Shown here: in pieces, positions 52,154-61,066 of the stretch
Layout: each line of letters begins with the position of its first letter
Position numbering within the stretch: the stretch's first letter is position 1
Assembly (NCBI GenBank): GCA_009911035.1
Contig: QXWO01000006.1
Span: 1-64,000, forward strand
Reading direction: 5' to 3'
Length of the DNA: 64,000 nt
Origin: Lachnospiraceae bacterium
Lineage (GTDB): Bacteria; Bacillota; Clostridia; Lachnospirales; Lachnospiraceae
The notes under the pieces: generated by a model
What the model was told of the DNA's origin: nothing
The model's input: only the letters and a program-made list of their open reading frames with translations
Databases searched by the model: none
Position numbers and translations under genes: made by a program

Positions 52154-53647
52154 ATGGTGGGAAGGATGCTGGTAAATGTCTGCGCCCGGATAGAAGAACA
52201 GCCGTATGGGGCAGAGGTGATTTACAGAAAGGGCAGGACAATGGTGTCAGAAAATAAATGTCCGGGATGCAGACGAACGGTGTGCGACGGATGCGGGATA
52301 TACCGGAAGTTAAATACAAACAAACAGGTGAGGATACGTTTTCCAAAGGGGTTTAAGGTTCAGCCAGGAGAGGGGCTGGGAATCTCCTTTGATGTGGGGA
52401 CCACGACTCTGGCCGGGATGCTTTGGGATTTGGAAAAGGGAACGCTTTTGGAGGCGGAAACGGGGGCTAATCCCCAGGCGGTGTTTGGCGCTGATGTAAT
52501 CAGCAGGATTCAGGCTGCTGCCGGGAACAGGGAAGACCTTGGGAAGATGCAGAAATTGCTGGTGGAAAAACTGGATGAGATGGCATCTGAAATGATGGAA
52601 CGGCTGGCAGGGAGCGGAACCTTAAGGCGCGTCACTGTGGCAGGCAATACCGCCATGAGCGAGATTCTATTAGGAATCCCGCCCTTACAGTTGTCTAAGG
52701 CGCCTTTTCTTCCTGATTATGAAAATACAGTTTATCTCAAAGGAAGCGCTCTGGGCTTCCATTTTTTGGGGGAGACCGATATCATGGTCCTGCCGCCCAT
52801 AGGGGGCTATGTGGGAGCCGATGCCCTTGCAGTCCACGGGTATGTAAGCATGGAGGAGAAGGAGGGAAGGATTCTCTCCATAGATATAGGAACAAACGGG
52901 GAGATCCTTTTACAGTGTGACGGAAAAAGATTTGCCTGCTCCACGGCGGCGGGACCTGCATTGGAAGGCGGGGCAGTGAGTCAGGGGATGCGGGCCGTCC
53001 GGGGAGCTGTGGATATGGTTTCCCTGACAGGCAGGTTTCCCATGGAAGATTTGACCAGCCGGGTCATTGGAGGCGGGGCAGGGAGAGGCATCTGCGGCTC
53101 AGGCCTAGTGGACAGCCTTGCCTGGCTTTACCGGACGAAAGTCATAGACCATACAGGATATATGCGTAAAGCCGGGGAAGCAAGGGAATCCGGCGTTCCC
53201 GGACGGATAGCGGGACGCATAAGGCAGGAGGATGGCGGCTGTAAGTTTCTTCTGACTGACAGCCGTGATCCGGTATATTTAACTGCCGGGGATGTGCGTC
53301 AGTTACAGTTATCGGTCAGCGCCATACGTTCGGGGGCGGAAACCCTTTTGGAGAAAGCAGGTTTGAAGGCAAAACAGCTTGACAGGATCTACCTTGCCGG
53401 AGCCTTTGGGAGCTATATTGGAATAGAAAGCGGCCTTGCCATAGGGCTTTTTCCTCATGTGCCGAAAGAAAAAATTTATCAGGCCGGAAATCTTGCAGGA
53501 ATAGGCGCAGCTATGGCGCTGCTTTCCGGAGAGGCTCTGCAATATATGGAAGAGGAACGCAAAAGGTTTACCCACGTGGAACTTGCCGGGGAGGAGACGT
53601 TTAAAGAGCTGTTCCTTGCCCACATGAATTTTCCGTTGAATTTTTAA
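52154..53647 (+). CDS. ASKHA-domain protein, corrinoid-activator-like (DUF4445)
   Basis: A 497-residue protein of the acetate and sugar kinase/Hsc70/actin fold. The phosphate loops are GISFDVGTTTLAGML and ILSIDIGTNGEILLQC; the adenosine loop is IYLAGAFGSYIGIESGLAIG. FSTAAGPALEGGAVSQGMRA-like and RGICGSGLVDSLAWLYR segments match RACo/RamA-type reductive activators of corrinoid proteins. Those enzymes have a 2Fe-2S or 4Fe-4S domain. Here the N-terminal 80 residues contain CPGCRRTVCDGCG, four cysteines that could bind iron-sulphur or zinc. A corrinoid-activation role is inferred; no methyltransferase gene is adjacent. The start has a weak ribosome site, and an ATG at 52,166 is an alternative. 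Confidence 0.75.
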   Translation: MVGRMLVNVCARIEEQPYGAEVIYRKGRTMVSENKCPGCRRTVCDGCGIYRKLNTNKQVRIRFPKGFKVQPGEGLGISFDVGTTTLAGMLWDLEKGTLLEAETGANPQAVFGADVISRIQAAAGNREDLGKMQKLLVEKLDEMASEMMERLAGSGTLRRVTVAGNTAMSEILLGIPPLQLSKAPFLPDYENTVYLKGSALGFHFLGETDIMVLPPIGGYVGADALAVHGYVSMEEKEGRILSIDIGTNGEILLQCDGKRFACSTAAGPALEGGAVSQGMRAVRGAVDMVSLTGRFPMEDLTSRVIGGGAGRGICGSGLVDSLAWLYRTKVIDHTGYMRKAGEARESGVPGRIAGRIRQEDGGCKFLLTDSRDPVYLTAGDVRQLQLSVSAIRSGAETLLEKAGLKAKQLDRIYLAGAFGSYIGIESGLAIGLFPHVPKEKIYQAGNLAGIGAAMALLSGEALQYMEEERKRFTHVELAGEETFKELFLAHMNFPLNF

Positions 53648-53663
53648 AAATCCATGGTATGAT
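53636..53663 (+). promoter_or_regulatory. Promoter of proB
   Basis: TTGAAT (53,636-53,641) overlaps the end of the preceding gene; a 16-base spacer leads to TATGAT (53,658-53,663), 59 bases before the proB start. Confidence 0.5.
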
Positions 53664-53721
53664 AGCGTGAGAAGTATTTCTTTAATTCAGACAGCAATGA
53701 TTACGAAAGGAAACAAAGGAA

Positions 53722-54531
53722 ATGAACAGGGATTTTTTGAAGGATAAAAAGAGGATCGTGGTGAAAATAGGCACTTCCACGATTACCCACGTGGATACAG
53801 GCCATTTAAATCTGATCAAGATGGAAAAACTGGCAAGGGTTCTTACGGATATCAAAAACCAGGATAAAGAGATCATTGTGATTTCCTCCGGGGCTATCGG
53901 GGCAGGGCGTAAAGCGCTGGGAATCACAGAAAAACCCCGGAGCCTTTCAGAGAAGCAGGCCTGTGCGGCAGTAGGACAGGCAAGGCTTATGATGATATAC
54001 CAGAAGCTTTTTTCCGAATATAATCAGACGATTGCACAGATACTAATTACCAAGCGGACCATGGTCAATGAGGTAAGTAGGAAGAATGCGGAAAATACCT
54101 TCCGTGAATTGCTTAAGTTTGGCGTCATCCCCATTGTCAACGAAAACGATACGGTTTCCACAGACCAGATTCAGGACGAGAACTTCGGGGACAACGACAC
54201 CCTTTCCGCTACGGTGGCACAGATGGTCCATGCGGATATGCTGATTCTTTTGTCCGACATAGACGGGCTTTACACGGATGATCCCAGAAGTAACCCAGAG
54301 GCCAGATTTATAAGCTGTGTGGAGGCCATTGATGATAAACTGATTGCCTGTGCCAAGGGGGCAGGCACCACCTTCGGAACCGGAGGCATGGCTTCCAAAA
54401 TTATGGCGGCAAAGGTTGCCAACGGTGTGGGTGTGGATATGGTTATTGCCAATGGGGACGATGTGGTGAATATCAGCAGAATACTTGAAGGAAAAGAAAT
54501 CGGCACATTGTTTAAGGCAGCCGGGGCGTGA
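53722..54531 (+). CDS. proB: Glutamate 5-kinase
   Basis: A 269-residue amino-acid kinase. KIGTSTITH starts the nucleotide fold, followed by VISSGAIGAGRKALG, PIVNENDTVSTDQI, FGDNDTLSATVAQM and GTGGMASKIMAAKVA. It phosphorylates glutamate in the first step of proline synthesis. The C-terminal PUA domain found in Escherichia coli ProB is missing, as in the short form of the enzyme. GGAAACAAAGG precedes the ATG. A proA gene, its usual neighbour, does not follow; a YbaK-like gene does. Confidence 0.9.
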   Translation: MNRDFLKDKKRIVVKIGTSTITHVDTGHLNLIKMEKLARVLTDIKNQDKEIIVISSGAIGAGRKALGITEKPRSLSEKQACAAVGQARLMMIYQKLFSEYNQTIAQILITKRTMVNEVSRKNAENTFRELLKFGVIPIVNENDTVSTDQIQDENFGDNDTLSATVAQMVHADMLILLSDIDGLYTDDPRSNPEARFISCVEAIDDKLIACAKGAGTTFGTGGMASKIMAAKVANGVGVDMVIANGDDVVNISRILEGKEIGTLFKAAGA

Positions 54532-54574
54532 AACCAGGCCAACAGATTTTTAAACATGCGCTGGGAGGAAAATA

Positions 54575-55066
54575 ATGAAGAACAACGATAAGACCAATGT
54601 GATGCGCGTGCTGGATGCCAGGAAGATATCCTATACGAGCCATACCTATGAACCGGATGCATCTATGAGCGGCGATGAGATCGCGGCAATGCTCGGGGAA
54701 GATGCAGACAAGGTGTTCAAGACCCTTGTCACCCAGGGGAAGTCAGGACAGTATTATGTCTTCGTGGTTCCTGTCGGGGGCGGACTGGATCTGAAGAAAG
54801 CAGCAAAAGCAGCCGGGGAGAAGTCGGTCAGTATGATCAGGCAAAAGGAACTGCTTCCACTGACCGGATATGTTCACGGCGGCTGTTCGCCTATCGGGAT
54901 GAAAAAGCAGTTTCCGACTTTTATCCATGAAACGGCAAAGCAGTATGAGAAAATGTTTGTCAGTGCCGGTAAGGTGGGAGCGCAGATCGAGTTATCGCCT
55001 TTAGATCTGGCGGCTGCTGCCGGCTGCGGGTTTGCGGATGTTGCCACATTGCATATTGCAGAGTAA
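54575..55066 (+). CDS. ybaK: YbaK/EbsC-family Cys-tRNA(Pro) deacylase
   Basis: A 163-residue editing protein. The strands VMRVLDARKISYTSHTYEPD, GEDADKVFKTLVTQG and the conserved VHGGCSPIGMKKQFPTF are diagnostic. The lysine in VFKTL is the family active-site residue. It hydrolyses misacylated Cys-tRNA-Pro in the cytoplasm. GGGAGG precedes the ATG. Its place after proB links proline synthesis and tRNA-Pro quality control, though this may be chance. Confidence 0.9.
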   Translation: MKNNDKTNVMRVLDARKISYTSHTYEPDASMSGDEIAAMLGEDADKVFKTLVTQGKSGQYYVFVVPVGGGLDLKKAAKAAGEKSVSMIRQKELLPLTGYVHGGCSPIGMKKQFPTFIHETAKQYEKMFVSAGKVGAQIELSPLDLAAAAGCGFADVATLHIAE

Positions 55067-55141
55067 TACGAAGAAAATGTAGTGTTATTACAGGATGCGG
55101 AAGGTAAAGAGCGTATTTCCGTACACAGTACAGGAGGTTTT

Positions 55142-55654
55142 ATGATAAAAGCAGTAAAGGGAGATATTACGAAAATTACGGACATGCAGGCCATTGTGAA
55201 TGCGGCCAATGAATCTCTTTTGGGAGGAGGAGGCGTTGACGGCGCAATCCACAGGGCGGCCGGGCCAGAGCTTTTAGAAGAATGCCGGCGGCTCCACGGA
55301 TGTCACACAGGCGAAGCAAAGCTGACGAAAGGATATGACCTGCCTTGTGAATATGTCATCCATACAGTAGGGCCGATATGGCATGGCGGCGGCAGGAAGG
55401 AGCCGGAGCTGCTTGCATCCTGCTATTTTAACTCTCTTAAGACGGCAGCAGACAACGGCATCCGCAGGCTGGCGTTTCCCTCCATCTCGACAGGTGTCTA
55501 CAGGTATCCTGTGGATCAGGCGGCAAAAGTGGCTGTGGAAACTGTGAAACGGTTCCTTGAGGATTTTCCGGACCGGATTGATGTGGTTGAATGGGTGCTG
55601 TTTGACGACAGGACCTTTGCGGCATATGAGGGGGAGATTGATAAGCTGCAATAG
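55142..55654 (+). CDS. Macrodomain O-acetyl-ADP-ribose deacetylase-like protein
   Basis: A 170-residue macrodomain. The ligand loops are [20 protein letters not shown] and [16 protein letters not shown], both strongly conserved. [14 protein letters not shown] is also typical. It removes or binds ADP-ribose derivatives, like YmdB. AGGAGG lies 5 bases before the ATG at 55,142. It is the last of three plus-strand genes (proB, ybaK, macro) and is convergent with the kinase gene. Confidence 0.9.
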   Translation: MIKAVKGDITKITDMQAIVNAANESLLGGGGVDGAIHRAAGPELLEECRRLHGCHTGEAKLTKGYDLPCEYVIHTVGPIWHGGGRKEPELLASCYFNSLKTAADNGIRRLAFPSISTGVYRYPVDQAAKVAVETVKRFLEDFPDRIDVVEWVLFDDRTFAAYEGEIDKLQ

Positions 55655-55693
55655 GGATATTGGGGGGAAGATTTTTGCAAACCGGAAGCTGGA

Positions 55694-56617
55694 TCATATA
55701 ACCGAGTTTTGCCGGTGACTGGAGCCGGGGGCTGGAAAAGACAGGGCAATATGCAGAATGCCTTCATCATATCTTGCAGTAATGGCGCCGCCCATCTGCT
55801 CCGTCAGTTCCTTGGCAATGGACAGCCCAAGGCCAGTAGATCTGGCGGCGGTTTCCACTGTGTAAAAGCGGTCGAACAGCCGCATTACCTGCAGGTCATT
55901 CAGCTTTGAGGCGTGGTTAGAAAAGGTGATCTGTCCATCGTCAGAGAGAGTTATGGTTAAATCCCCGTCGCTGTATTTCAGGGCATTGCCAATGATATTT
56001 CCCAAAATACGGGACAGGGCATTTTTGTTGAGACTGCGTGTGATCTTTGTCTGCGGTATTTGCACTGTTGGGGCGATCTGGCGGTTTTTTAGGGCAGCAT
56101 AGTAGGCAGAGAGAACTTCTTCCAGTGCACCGTTTAACACGACTGGCTCATAAGAGAGCCCGCTGATCTCGGATGTGGCGCAGAAGTAGCAGAACAGCTC
56201 TTCCGAGAGCTGTTTTAATACCTCCGTGCGGCTTTTTATAATCTGCACATAACGGCTGGTTTCCCCGGAGCTGGTTGTTTTTTCCAGAAGGTCCAGATAG
56301 CCGCATATGGCGGTCAGGGGAGTACGCAGGTCATGGGAGAGATTGGTGATGGTTTCTGTGATTTCCAAATTTCCCTGCTGGTACCGGAGCCGCTGGCGGC
56401 GCAGTTCCCGGAGCTGGCAGTTGATGCTTTCTGCCAGCTTTCTCATGTGCCGGTCTGTGCTGGAAATGGTAAGCAGGGTGTTGGTGTCACAGGCAAGCTT
56501 CTGGGCAAGGCCGCTGCTGATTTCTTCCGCCCCTTTCTGCATCAGACGTATTTTCAGCCATAACAGCAAAATAATTAAAATAAGTATGGCCATTAAGATA
56601 TTCGATTCCATTTCCAT
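55694..56617 (-). CDS. Sensor histidine kinase of the second ABC module
   Basis: A 307-residue kinase with one N-terminal span (ILMAILILIILLLWLKIRLM) and no sizeable external domain. The phospho-acceptor helix is ITNLSHDLRTPLTAICGYL. The N box is ILGNIIGNALKYSDGD and the G2 box is STGLGLSIAKELTEQMGG. AGGTATC with GGAGG precedes the ATG at 56,617. Lacking a sensor domain, it probably reads the state of the adjacent permease, as kinases of lantibiotic and bacitracin modules do. It is the last gene of a four-gene minus-strand module. Confidence 0.88.
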   Translation of the reverse strand: MEMESNILMAILILIILLLWLKIRLMQKGAEEISSGLAQKLACDTNTLLTISSTDRHMRKLAESINCQLRELRRQRLRYQQGNLEITETITNLSHDLRTPLTAICGYLDLLEKTTSSGETSRYVQIIKSRTEVLKQLSEELFCYFCATSEISGLSYEPVVLNGALEEVLSAYYAALKNRQIAPTVQIPQTKITRSLNKNALSRILGNIIGNALKYSDGDLTITLSDDGQITFSNHASKLNDLQVMRLFDRFYTVETAARSTGLGLSIAKELTEQMGGAITARYDEGILHIALSFPAPGSSHRQNSVI

Positions 56618-56662
56618 GATACCTCCGGTTCCTGCATGATTGATCAAACTTTCGTGATGGAG

Positions 56663-57502
56663 CTATTTGATATCTTCTTTACGGAAAAAGAAGATACCAA
56701 GAGAGGTGGCTGCTATTGCAATGATGCCGGAATACATGGACAGTATTTCCGGGTACGGCACATCCATGGAGGAAAGCCGTACGATCTGGGAGCCGGGTAG
56801 AAAGTCATTTAAGAATTCATAAATCTTTCGCTGGGTTCCCTGTATATAAAAGGGGTTGGCCATGGAAGGCTCTGTGACTAATTCTTTGGTATCCGGGTCT
56901 ATATAGGCATATTCGTCATAATATTCCGGCATGCTTAACTGATTGTTTATCATTATCCCCGCTATTAAGAGGACGAACAGTCCCAGAATACAGATGACGG
57001 CGGACAGGGCCTTATTCTGGTTCAGCATGGAAACCAGTGTGAAAATTGAGGCAAGGGCAATGATCAGCATGAGACTGCATCCAAGTAAGATCCAGATCGT
57101 GCTGATATGGTCAATGTTGAAGAAGCCCATCAGGGGAATGCCTGCGGCCAGGTAGGGGATCAGATAGGCAATGCACATAGCCGCCCCGGCGGCGATGCAG
57201 GCAGCCAGATTAGATAAATAGATATCCATTCTTTTATGCCCTATGATCAGTTTGTTGCGGATGGTCCCGTCGTTGTATTCGGTGCCGATAAACAGACTGC
57301 AAAAAGCTGGAAAAATTATTGCCATAAATGAAATATAGTCAAAGAAGCTGCCATCAATGTAAATGGGAATATCATAGGCCGTCATGGTACGATAGTTCAT
57401 GAACGGAAGCAGGACGCCCATGACAAACATAAAAATAATACACAATTTGAGAGCGGTATCTTTTTTCAACCGTGCGAAATTGGCAGATAACAGTTTATTC
57501 AT
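56663..57502 (-). CDS. ABC-2 transporter permease of the second module
   Basis: A 279-residue membrane protein with about six spans: LCIIFMFVMGVLLPFMNY, YISFMAIIFPAFCSLFIGTE, AAGAAMCIAYLIPYLAAGIP, LMLIIALASIFTLVSML, AVICILGLFVLLIAGIMI and ILSMYSGIIAIAATSLGIFF. The GTEYNDGTIRNKLIIGHKR segment is typical of LanE/BcrB-like permeases. GGAGG precedes the ATG at 57,502; the gene overlaps the ATPase by 8 bases. Confidence 0.82.
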   Translation of the reverse strand: MNKLLSANFARLKKDTALKLCIIFMFVMGVLLPFMNYRTMTAYDIPIYIDGSFFDYISFMAIIFPAFCSLFIGTEYNDGTIRNKLIIGHKRMDIYLSNLAACIAAGAAMCIAYLIPYLAAGIPLMGFFNIDHISTIWILLGCSLMLIIALASIFTLVSMLNQNKALSAVICILGLFVLLIAGIMINNQLSMPEYYDEYAYIDPDTKELVTEPSMANPFYIQGTQRKIYEFLNDFLPGSQIVRLSSMDVPYPEILSMYSGIIAIAATSLGIFFFRKEDIK

Positions 57503-58409
57503 GTTCAGCACCTCCTATCAGACTAATGTAGTAGCTTTCAAGGCTTTCGTCACGCTCCGTGAGGGAGAGGACTTCACAGCCTTCTTTGGCAAGGGATAGA
57601 ACCAGCCGGGTAATGGTTTCTTTGGCAAAAATATCGGCCCAGGTATCGGAAAGCACCTGATATTCCAAGTGAAGATTTTCCATCACGCGGATAAATACGT
57701 TCATATCGGAAACCTCCAGACGGATACATTTCCGGCAGACATTTTCCAGATCCCGTGCGCTGATTTCTTTTAAAAGATGTCCCTTATCAATAAATCCGTA
57801 ATGGGTTGCAAGCCGCGATAATTCGTCTAAGATATGGCTGGAGATCAGAACGGTGATCTGCCGCTCCCGGTTCAGCTTCAGGATCAGTTCCCGCACTTCT
57901 ATGATCCCCTGAGGGTCAAGGCCGTTGACCGGCTCGTCCAGCACAAGGAAGTCTGGGTCACCGCACAGGGCAATGGCAATGCCCAGCCGCTGGCGCATAC
58001 CTAAAGAAAAGTTCTTGGCTTTCTTTCTGCCTGTATTTTCAAGTCCTACAAGCTTTAAAAGTTCCGGTATGCTCTCAAAAGAGGGCAGACCTAAAATGCG
58101 GTACTGTTCTTTTAAGTTCTCCGTTGCTGTCATATTCAGATAGATAGAGGGCGTTTCTACCACCGCACCGATTCTGGGGCGGTACTCTCTGATTTTCTTT
58201 TCTGTGTTTTTTACCCCGTATAAAGAATAATTTCCTGACGTAGGCTCCTGCAGTCCGCAGATCAGTCGTATCAGTGTGGTCTTGCCTGCGCCGTTTTTGC
58301 CCACAAATCCATAGATAGCCCCTTTGGGCACATGCATGGAAAGCCCGTTCAGCGCTTTGAAATGCCTGTAATTTTTGCACAGGGCATTGGTAGTAAGAAC
58401 ATAATCCAT
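57495..58409 (-). CDS. ABC transporter ATP-binding protein (BcrA-like)
   Basis: A 304-residue ATPase. Walker A is YGFVGKNGAGKTTLIRL, the signature NFSLGMRQRLGIAIAL, Walker B PDFLVLDEPVNGLDPQG and the H-loop LISSHILDELSRLA. A C-terminal domain (LEVSDMNVFIRVMENLHLEY) is characteristic of the bacitracin/lantibiotic-type BcrA/LanF ATPases. With the permease, response regulator and kinase it forms a probable antimicrobial-peptide protection system. Confidence 0.88.
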   Translation of the reverse strand: MDYVLTTNALCKNYRHFKALNGLSMHVPKGAIYGFVGKNGAGKTTLIRLICGLQEPTSGNYSLYGVKNTEKKIREYRPRIGAVVETPSIYLNMTATENLKEQYRILGLPSFESIPELLKLVGLENTGRKKAKNFSLGMRQRLGIAIALCGDPDFLVLDEPVNGLDPQGIIEVRELILKLNRERQITVLISSHILDELSRLATHYGFIDKGHLLKEISARDLENVCRKCIRLEVSDMNVFIRVMENLHLEYQVLSDTWADIFAKETITRLVLSLAKEGCEVLSLTERDESLESYYISLIGGAEHE

Positions 58410-58457
58410 AAAAATAGCCTCCTTAAATTTGAACTGTTTACATATTACCTTATAGAT

Positions 58458-58493
58458 GTTAAGAAAGCTGTTAAGGAAAGAGTTAAGAAACAG
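58458..58493. promoter_or_regulatory. Three tandem 12-bp repeats, likely response-regulator sites
   Basis: GTTAAGAAAGCT, GTTAAGGAAAGA and GTTAAGAAACAG lie head to tail (58,458-58,493). They sit between the response regulator gene and the ATPase gene, just upstream of the latter. OmpR-type regulators bind direct repeats at about one helical turn. A separate inducible promoter for the ABC genes is implied. Confidence 0.6.
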
Positions 58494-58524
58494 TAAAGAT
58501 TTCCCACAGGCACTTTCTGGCCGG

Positions 58525-59187
58525 TTATTCTTTCATCTTGAAACCAATGCCCCAGACCGCCTCGATGTAGTCGCCGCCTCCGGCTTCGCGCAGTTTTTTG
58601 CGGAGGTTGCTGATGTGGACACGCAGGGAACTTTCCATGCAGTCGGGGGTGTCTTCACTGAGCCGTTCAAGGAGCAGGGTCTTGGTGACGACCTGTGAGG
58701 GATTGTGCATTAATAGTTTTAAGATGGCATATTCCGTCCGGGTAAGGCGGATATTCCGGCCGTCCAGAGTGACATTGTGGGAGAGGGTGTCCAGCCGGAG
58801 GTCTTTAAAGGTAAGTTCCGGGTGCGCTTTTGGGGTATGGGCATTGCGCATCTGTACGGCGATCCGTGCCAGAAGCTCGCTGGTGGCAAAGGGCTTGGTG
58901 ATATAATCCGCCGCTCCGTGAAGGAGCAGTTCCACCTTGTTTGATACGTCTGATTTGGCGCTGACCACGATGACGGGAATGTTTTTTATCCGGGGCAGAA
59001 GTTCTTCTCCGTCAAGCCCCGGCAGCATCAGGTCAAGAAGAACAAGATCCGGCAGAGCTTGTGACAGGACATACAGGGCTTCCGTCCCCGAGTAAGCCCG
59101 GCAGACCCGGTATCCTTCTTTGGTCAGAAGCTCCTCCAGCATATCTCCAATGCTGATATCATCATCAATTACTAATATATTTTTCAA
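58525..59187 (-). CDS. OmpR-family response regulator of the second ABC module
   Basis: A 220-residue regulator. The receiver has the acidic residues in VIDDDIS, the phospho-acceptor D52 in LLDLMLP, and a conserved Lys in DYITKPFA. The winged helix includes LTRTEYAILKLLMHNP, SSLRVHISNLRKKLRE and VWGIGFKMKE. It is the first gene of the minus-strand module; the ATPase follows after 115 bases that hold three 12-bp repeats. Its own promoter would lie in the region of the large palindrome at 59,217. Confidence 0.9.
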   Translation of the reverse strand: MKNILVIDDDISIGDMLEELLTKEGYRVCRAYSGTEALYVLSQALPDLVLLDLMLPGLDGEELLPRIKNIPVIVVSAKSDVSNKVELLLHGAADYITKPFATSELLARIAVQMRNAHTPKAHPELTFKDLRLDTLSHNVTLDGRNIRLTRTEYAILKLLMHNPSQVVTKTLLLERLSEDTPDCMESSLRVHISNLRKKLREAGGGDYIEAVWGIGFKMKE

Positions 59188-59216
59188 GATAATCCACCTC
59201 GTTCCCGTAGTTTTTT

Positions 59217-59516
59217 TAGAGACAGGAAGGCAGCAGAACAGCGCACCCCGGGCAGGCCGTGCATGAAGTATGCGCCGGGCCTTATGGAAAGCGGTTAGCA
59301 GGACTTAGTATCCCCTTAGTGCATCCAGCAGTCATCGGACACGATGTCCGATGAAGGCGCAACTTGGCCATGGAGGGCCAACTGCGCCGATTGCGTCCGT
59401 GTTCAAGACATGTCCCGGGGATACTTAGTCCTCCTTACCGCTGGACATAGGCCCGGCGCATACTTCATGCACGGCCTGCCCGGGGTGCGCTGCCCTGCTG
59501 CTTTCCAGCCTCTGAA
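59217..59516. repeat. Large imperfect palindrome with 43-bp perfect arms
   Basis: Arms 59,239-59,281 and 59,450-59,492 are exact complements over 43 bases (inner end GTATGCGCCGGGCC). The pairing continues imperfectly outward to about 59,217/59,516 and inward (GGACTTAGTATCCCC against GGGGATACTTAGTCC). The centre holds two more hairpins: CATCGGACA-CGA-TGTCCGATG and GGCGCA-AC-TTGGCC-ATGGAG-GGCCAA-C-TGCGCC. No protein gene fits. It occupies most of the 465-base divergent gap between the response regulator and the purine permease. It may be a MITE-like element or the gene of a large structured RNA. Confidence 0.85.
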
Positions 59517-59652
59517 AGATAACTTCAAACCAATTATAAGAGATTGGGGGAAGAAAATCTACATTGTTATTTTAACAGGGCTGTGATATGCTGATTAAGG
59601 ATTATTTCTGAAGTAGATAAATTTGTTTACAGTACTTATGAGGAGGATGTTT

Positions 59653-61050
59653 ATGAGCAACACGAAAGAGCTGTCTAAGGCAGCCTATGAGTTTGAAGCA
59701 AAAATGCCTCTGGCACAGGCGCTTCCTTTGGGATTACAGCATGTGCTGGCGATGTTTGTAGGAAACCTGACGCCGCTGCTGATCATTACGGGGGCCTGCG
59801 GCATGGGAGGCGGCAGTGAATTTGCCGGTTTGCAGGTAAGTCTTTTGCAGAATGCCATGCTGGTTGCAGGGATCGTAACGCTGGTGCAGTTGTATGCCAT
59901 TGGTCCGGTAGGAGGCAGGGTCCCCATTATTATGGGAACCAGTTCAGGATTTATCGGCGTGTTCAACAGTGTGGCGGCTACCATGGGCGGAGGGGTCCTT
60001 GCTTATGGGGCGATGATGGGGGCGTCCATTATCGGCGGTCTGTTTGAAGGAGTGCTCGGATTTTTCTTAAAACCCCTTCGGAAATTTTTCCCGTCAGTGG
60101 TGACAGGGACGGTGGTACTGTCTATCGGGCTTTCGCTTATTTCTGTGGGGATCAGTTCTTTTGGCGGCGGAAACGGGGCCAGTGATTTCGGTTCGGTGGA
60201 GAATCTGGTGCTGGCTCTTTTTGTACTTATTGTAATTCTGGCTTTAAAGCATGGAACGAAAGGGATGGCAAGTTCTTCCTCCATTCTGCTGGGGATCATG
60301 GCAGGTTATGCCGCAGCTTTTATCATGGGGCTGGTTCTGCCCCACACAGGGATGACGGCGGATGGCGCGGAATATACAAAGTCCTGGGTGCTCAACTGGG
60401 ACAAGGTGGCACAGGCGGGCTGGTTTGCAGTTCCATCTATTGTACCTGTAAAGATCGTATTTGACCTGCGGGCGATCCTGCCTGTGATGATCATGTTTAT
60501 TGTGACGGCAGTGGAGACGGTAGGGGATATTTCAGGTGTCATGGAGGGCGGCATTGGAAGGGAAGCTACCGACAAAGAACTGGCAGGGGGTGTCATCTGT
60601 GACGGCGTGGGATCTTCTTTTGCCGCATTGTTTGGTGTCCTGCCGAACACCTCTTTCAGCCAGAATGTAGGACTGGTGGCCATGACGAAGGTGGTGAACC
60701 GTTTTGCCCTGGCTACAGGGGCGGTTTTCCTGATTCTGTGCGGTCTGATTCCCAAGCTGGGTGCGCTGGTGTCGATCATGCCCCAGGCAGTTTTAGGAGG
60801 AGCGGCGGTCATGATGTTTTCCTCTATTGTGGTCAGCGGGATCCAGCTTATCATGAAAGGGCCCATGACTCCCAGAAATCTGACAATCGTGTCAGTTGCG
60901 CTTGGCGTTGGGTACGGCATGGGCGCTAACTCCGGCATCCTTGCCAACACGCCGGAATTTGTAAGGCTTATTTTCGGCGGGTCAGGGATTGTTCCGGCAG
61001 CGGTGGTGGCGATTCTGTTAAATATCCTTCTTCCCAGGGATAGCAATTAA
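59653..61050 (+). CDS. NCS2 family purine (xanthine/urate-type) permease
   Basis: A 465-residue transporter of the nucleobase-ascorbate family with 12 to 14 spans. The signature motif reads QNVGLVAMTK, matching QNxGxxxxT(R/K/G), preceded by NTSFS as in xanthine and urate carriers. Other hallmarks are LGLQHVLAMFVGNLTPLLI and AVETVGDISGVMEGGIGRE with the conserved Glu. GAGGAGG precedes the ATG at 59,653. Together with the molybdenum genes that follow, import of xanthine, urate or a related purine is most likely. Confidence 0.88.
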   Translation: MSNTKELSKAAYEFEAKMPLAQALPLGLQHVLAMFVGNLTPLLIITGACGMGGGSEFAGLQVSLLQNAMLVAGIVTLVQLYAIGPVGGRVPIIMGTSSGFIGVFNSVAATMGGGVLAYGAMMGASIIGGLFEGVLGFFLKPLRKFFPSVVTGTVVLSIGLSLISVGISSFGGGNGASDFGSVENLVLALFVLIVILALKHGTKGMASSSSILLGIMAGYAAAFIMGLVLPHTGMTADGAEYTKSWVLNWDKVAQAGWFAVPSIVPVKIVFDLRAILPVMIMFIVTAVETVGDISGVMEGGIGREATDKELAGGVICDGVGSSFAALFGVLPNTSFSQNVGLVAMTKVVNRFALATGAVFLILCGLIPKLGALVSIMPQAVLGGAAVMMFSSIVVSGIQLIMKGPMTPRNLTIVSVALGVGYGMGANSGILANTPEFVRLIFGGSGIVPAAVVAILLNILLPRDSN

Positions 61051-61066
61051 AACAAAGGCAGACCTG

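Noticed and set aside
60306-61046. Long antisense frame of 246 codons opposite the purine permease
   Set aside because: It is a shadow of the GC-biased permease codons; the composition is Pro/Thr-rich without any motif.
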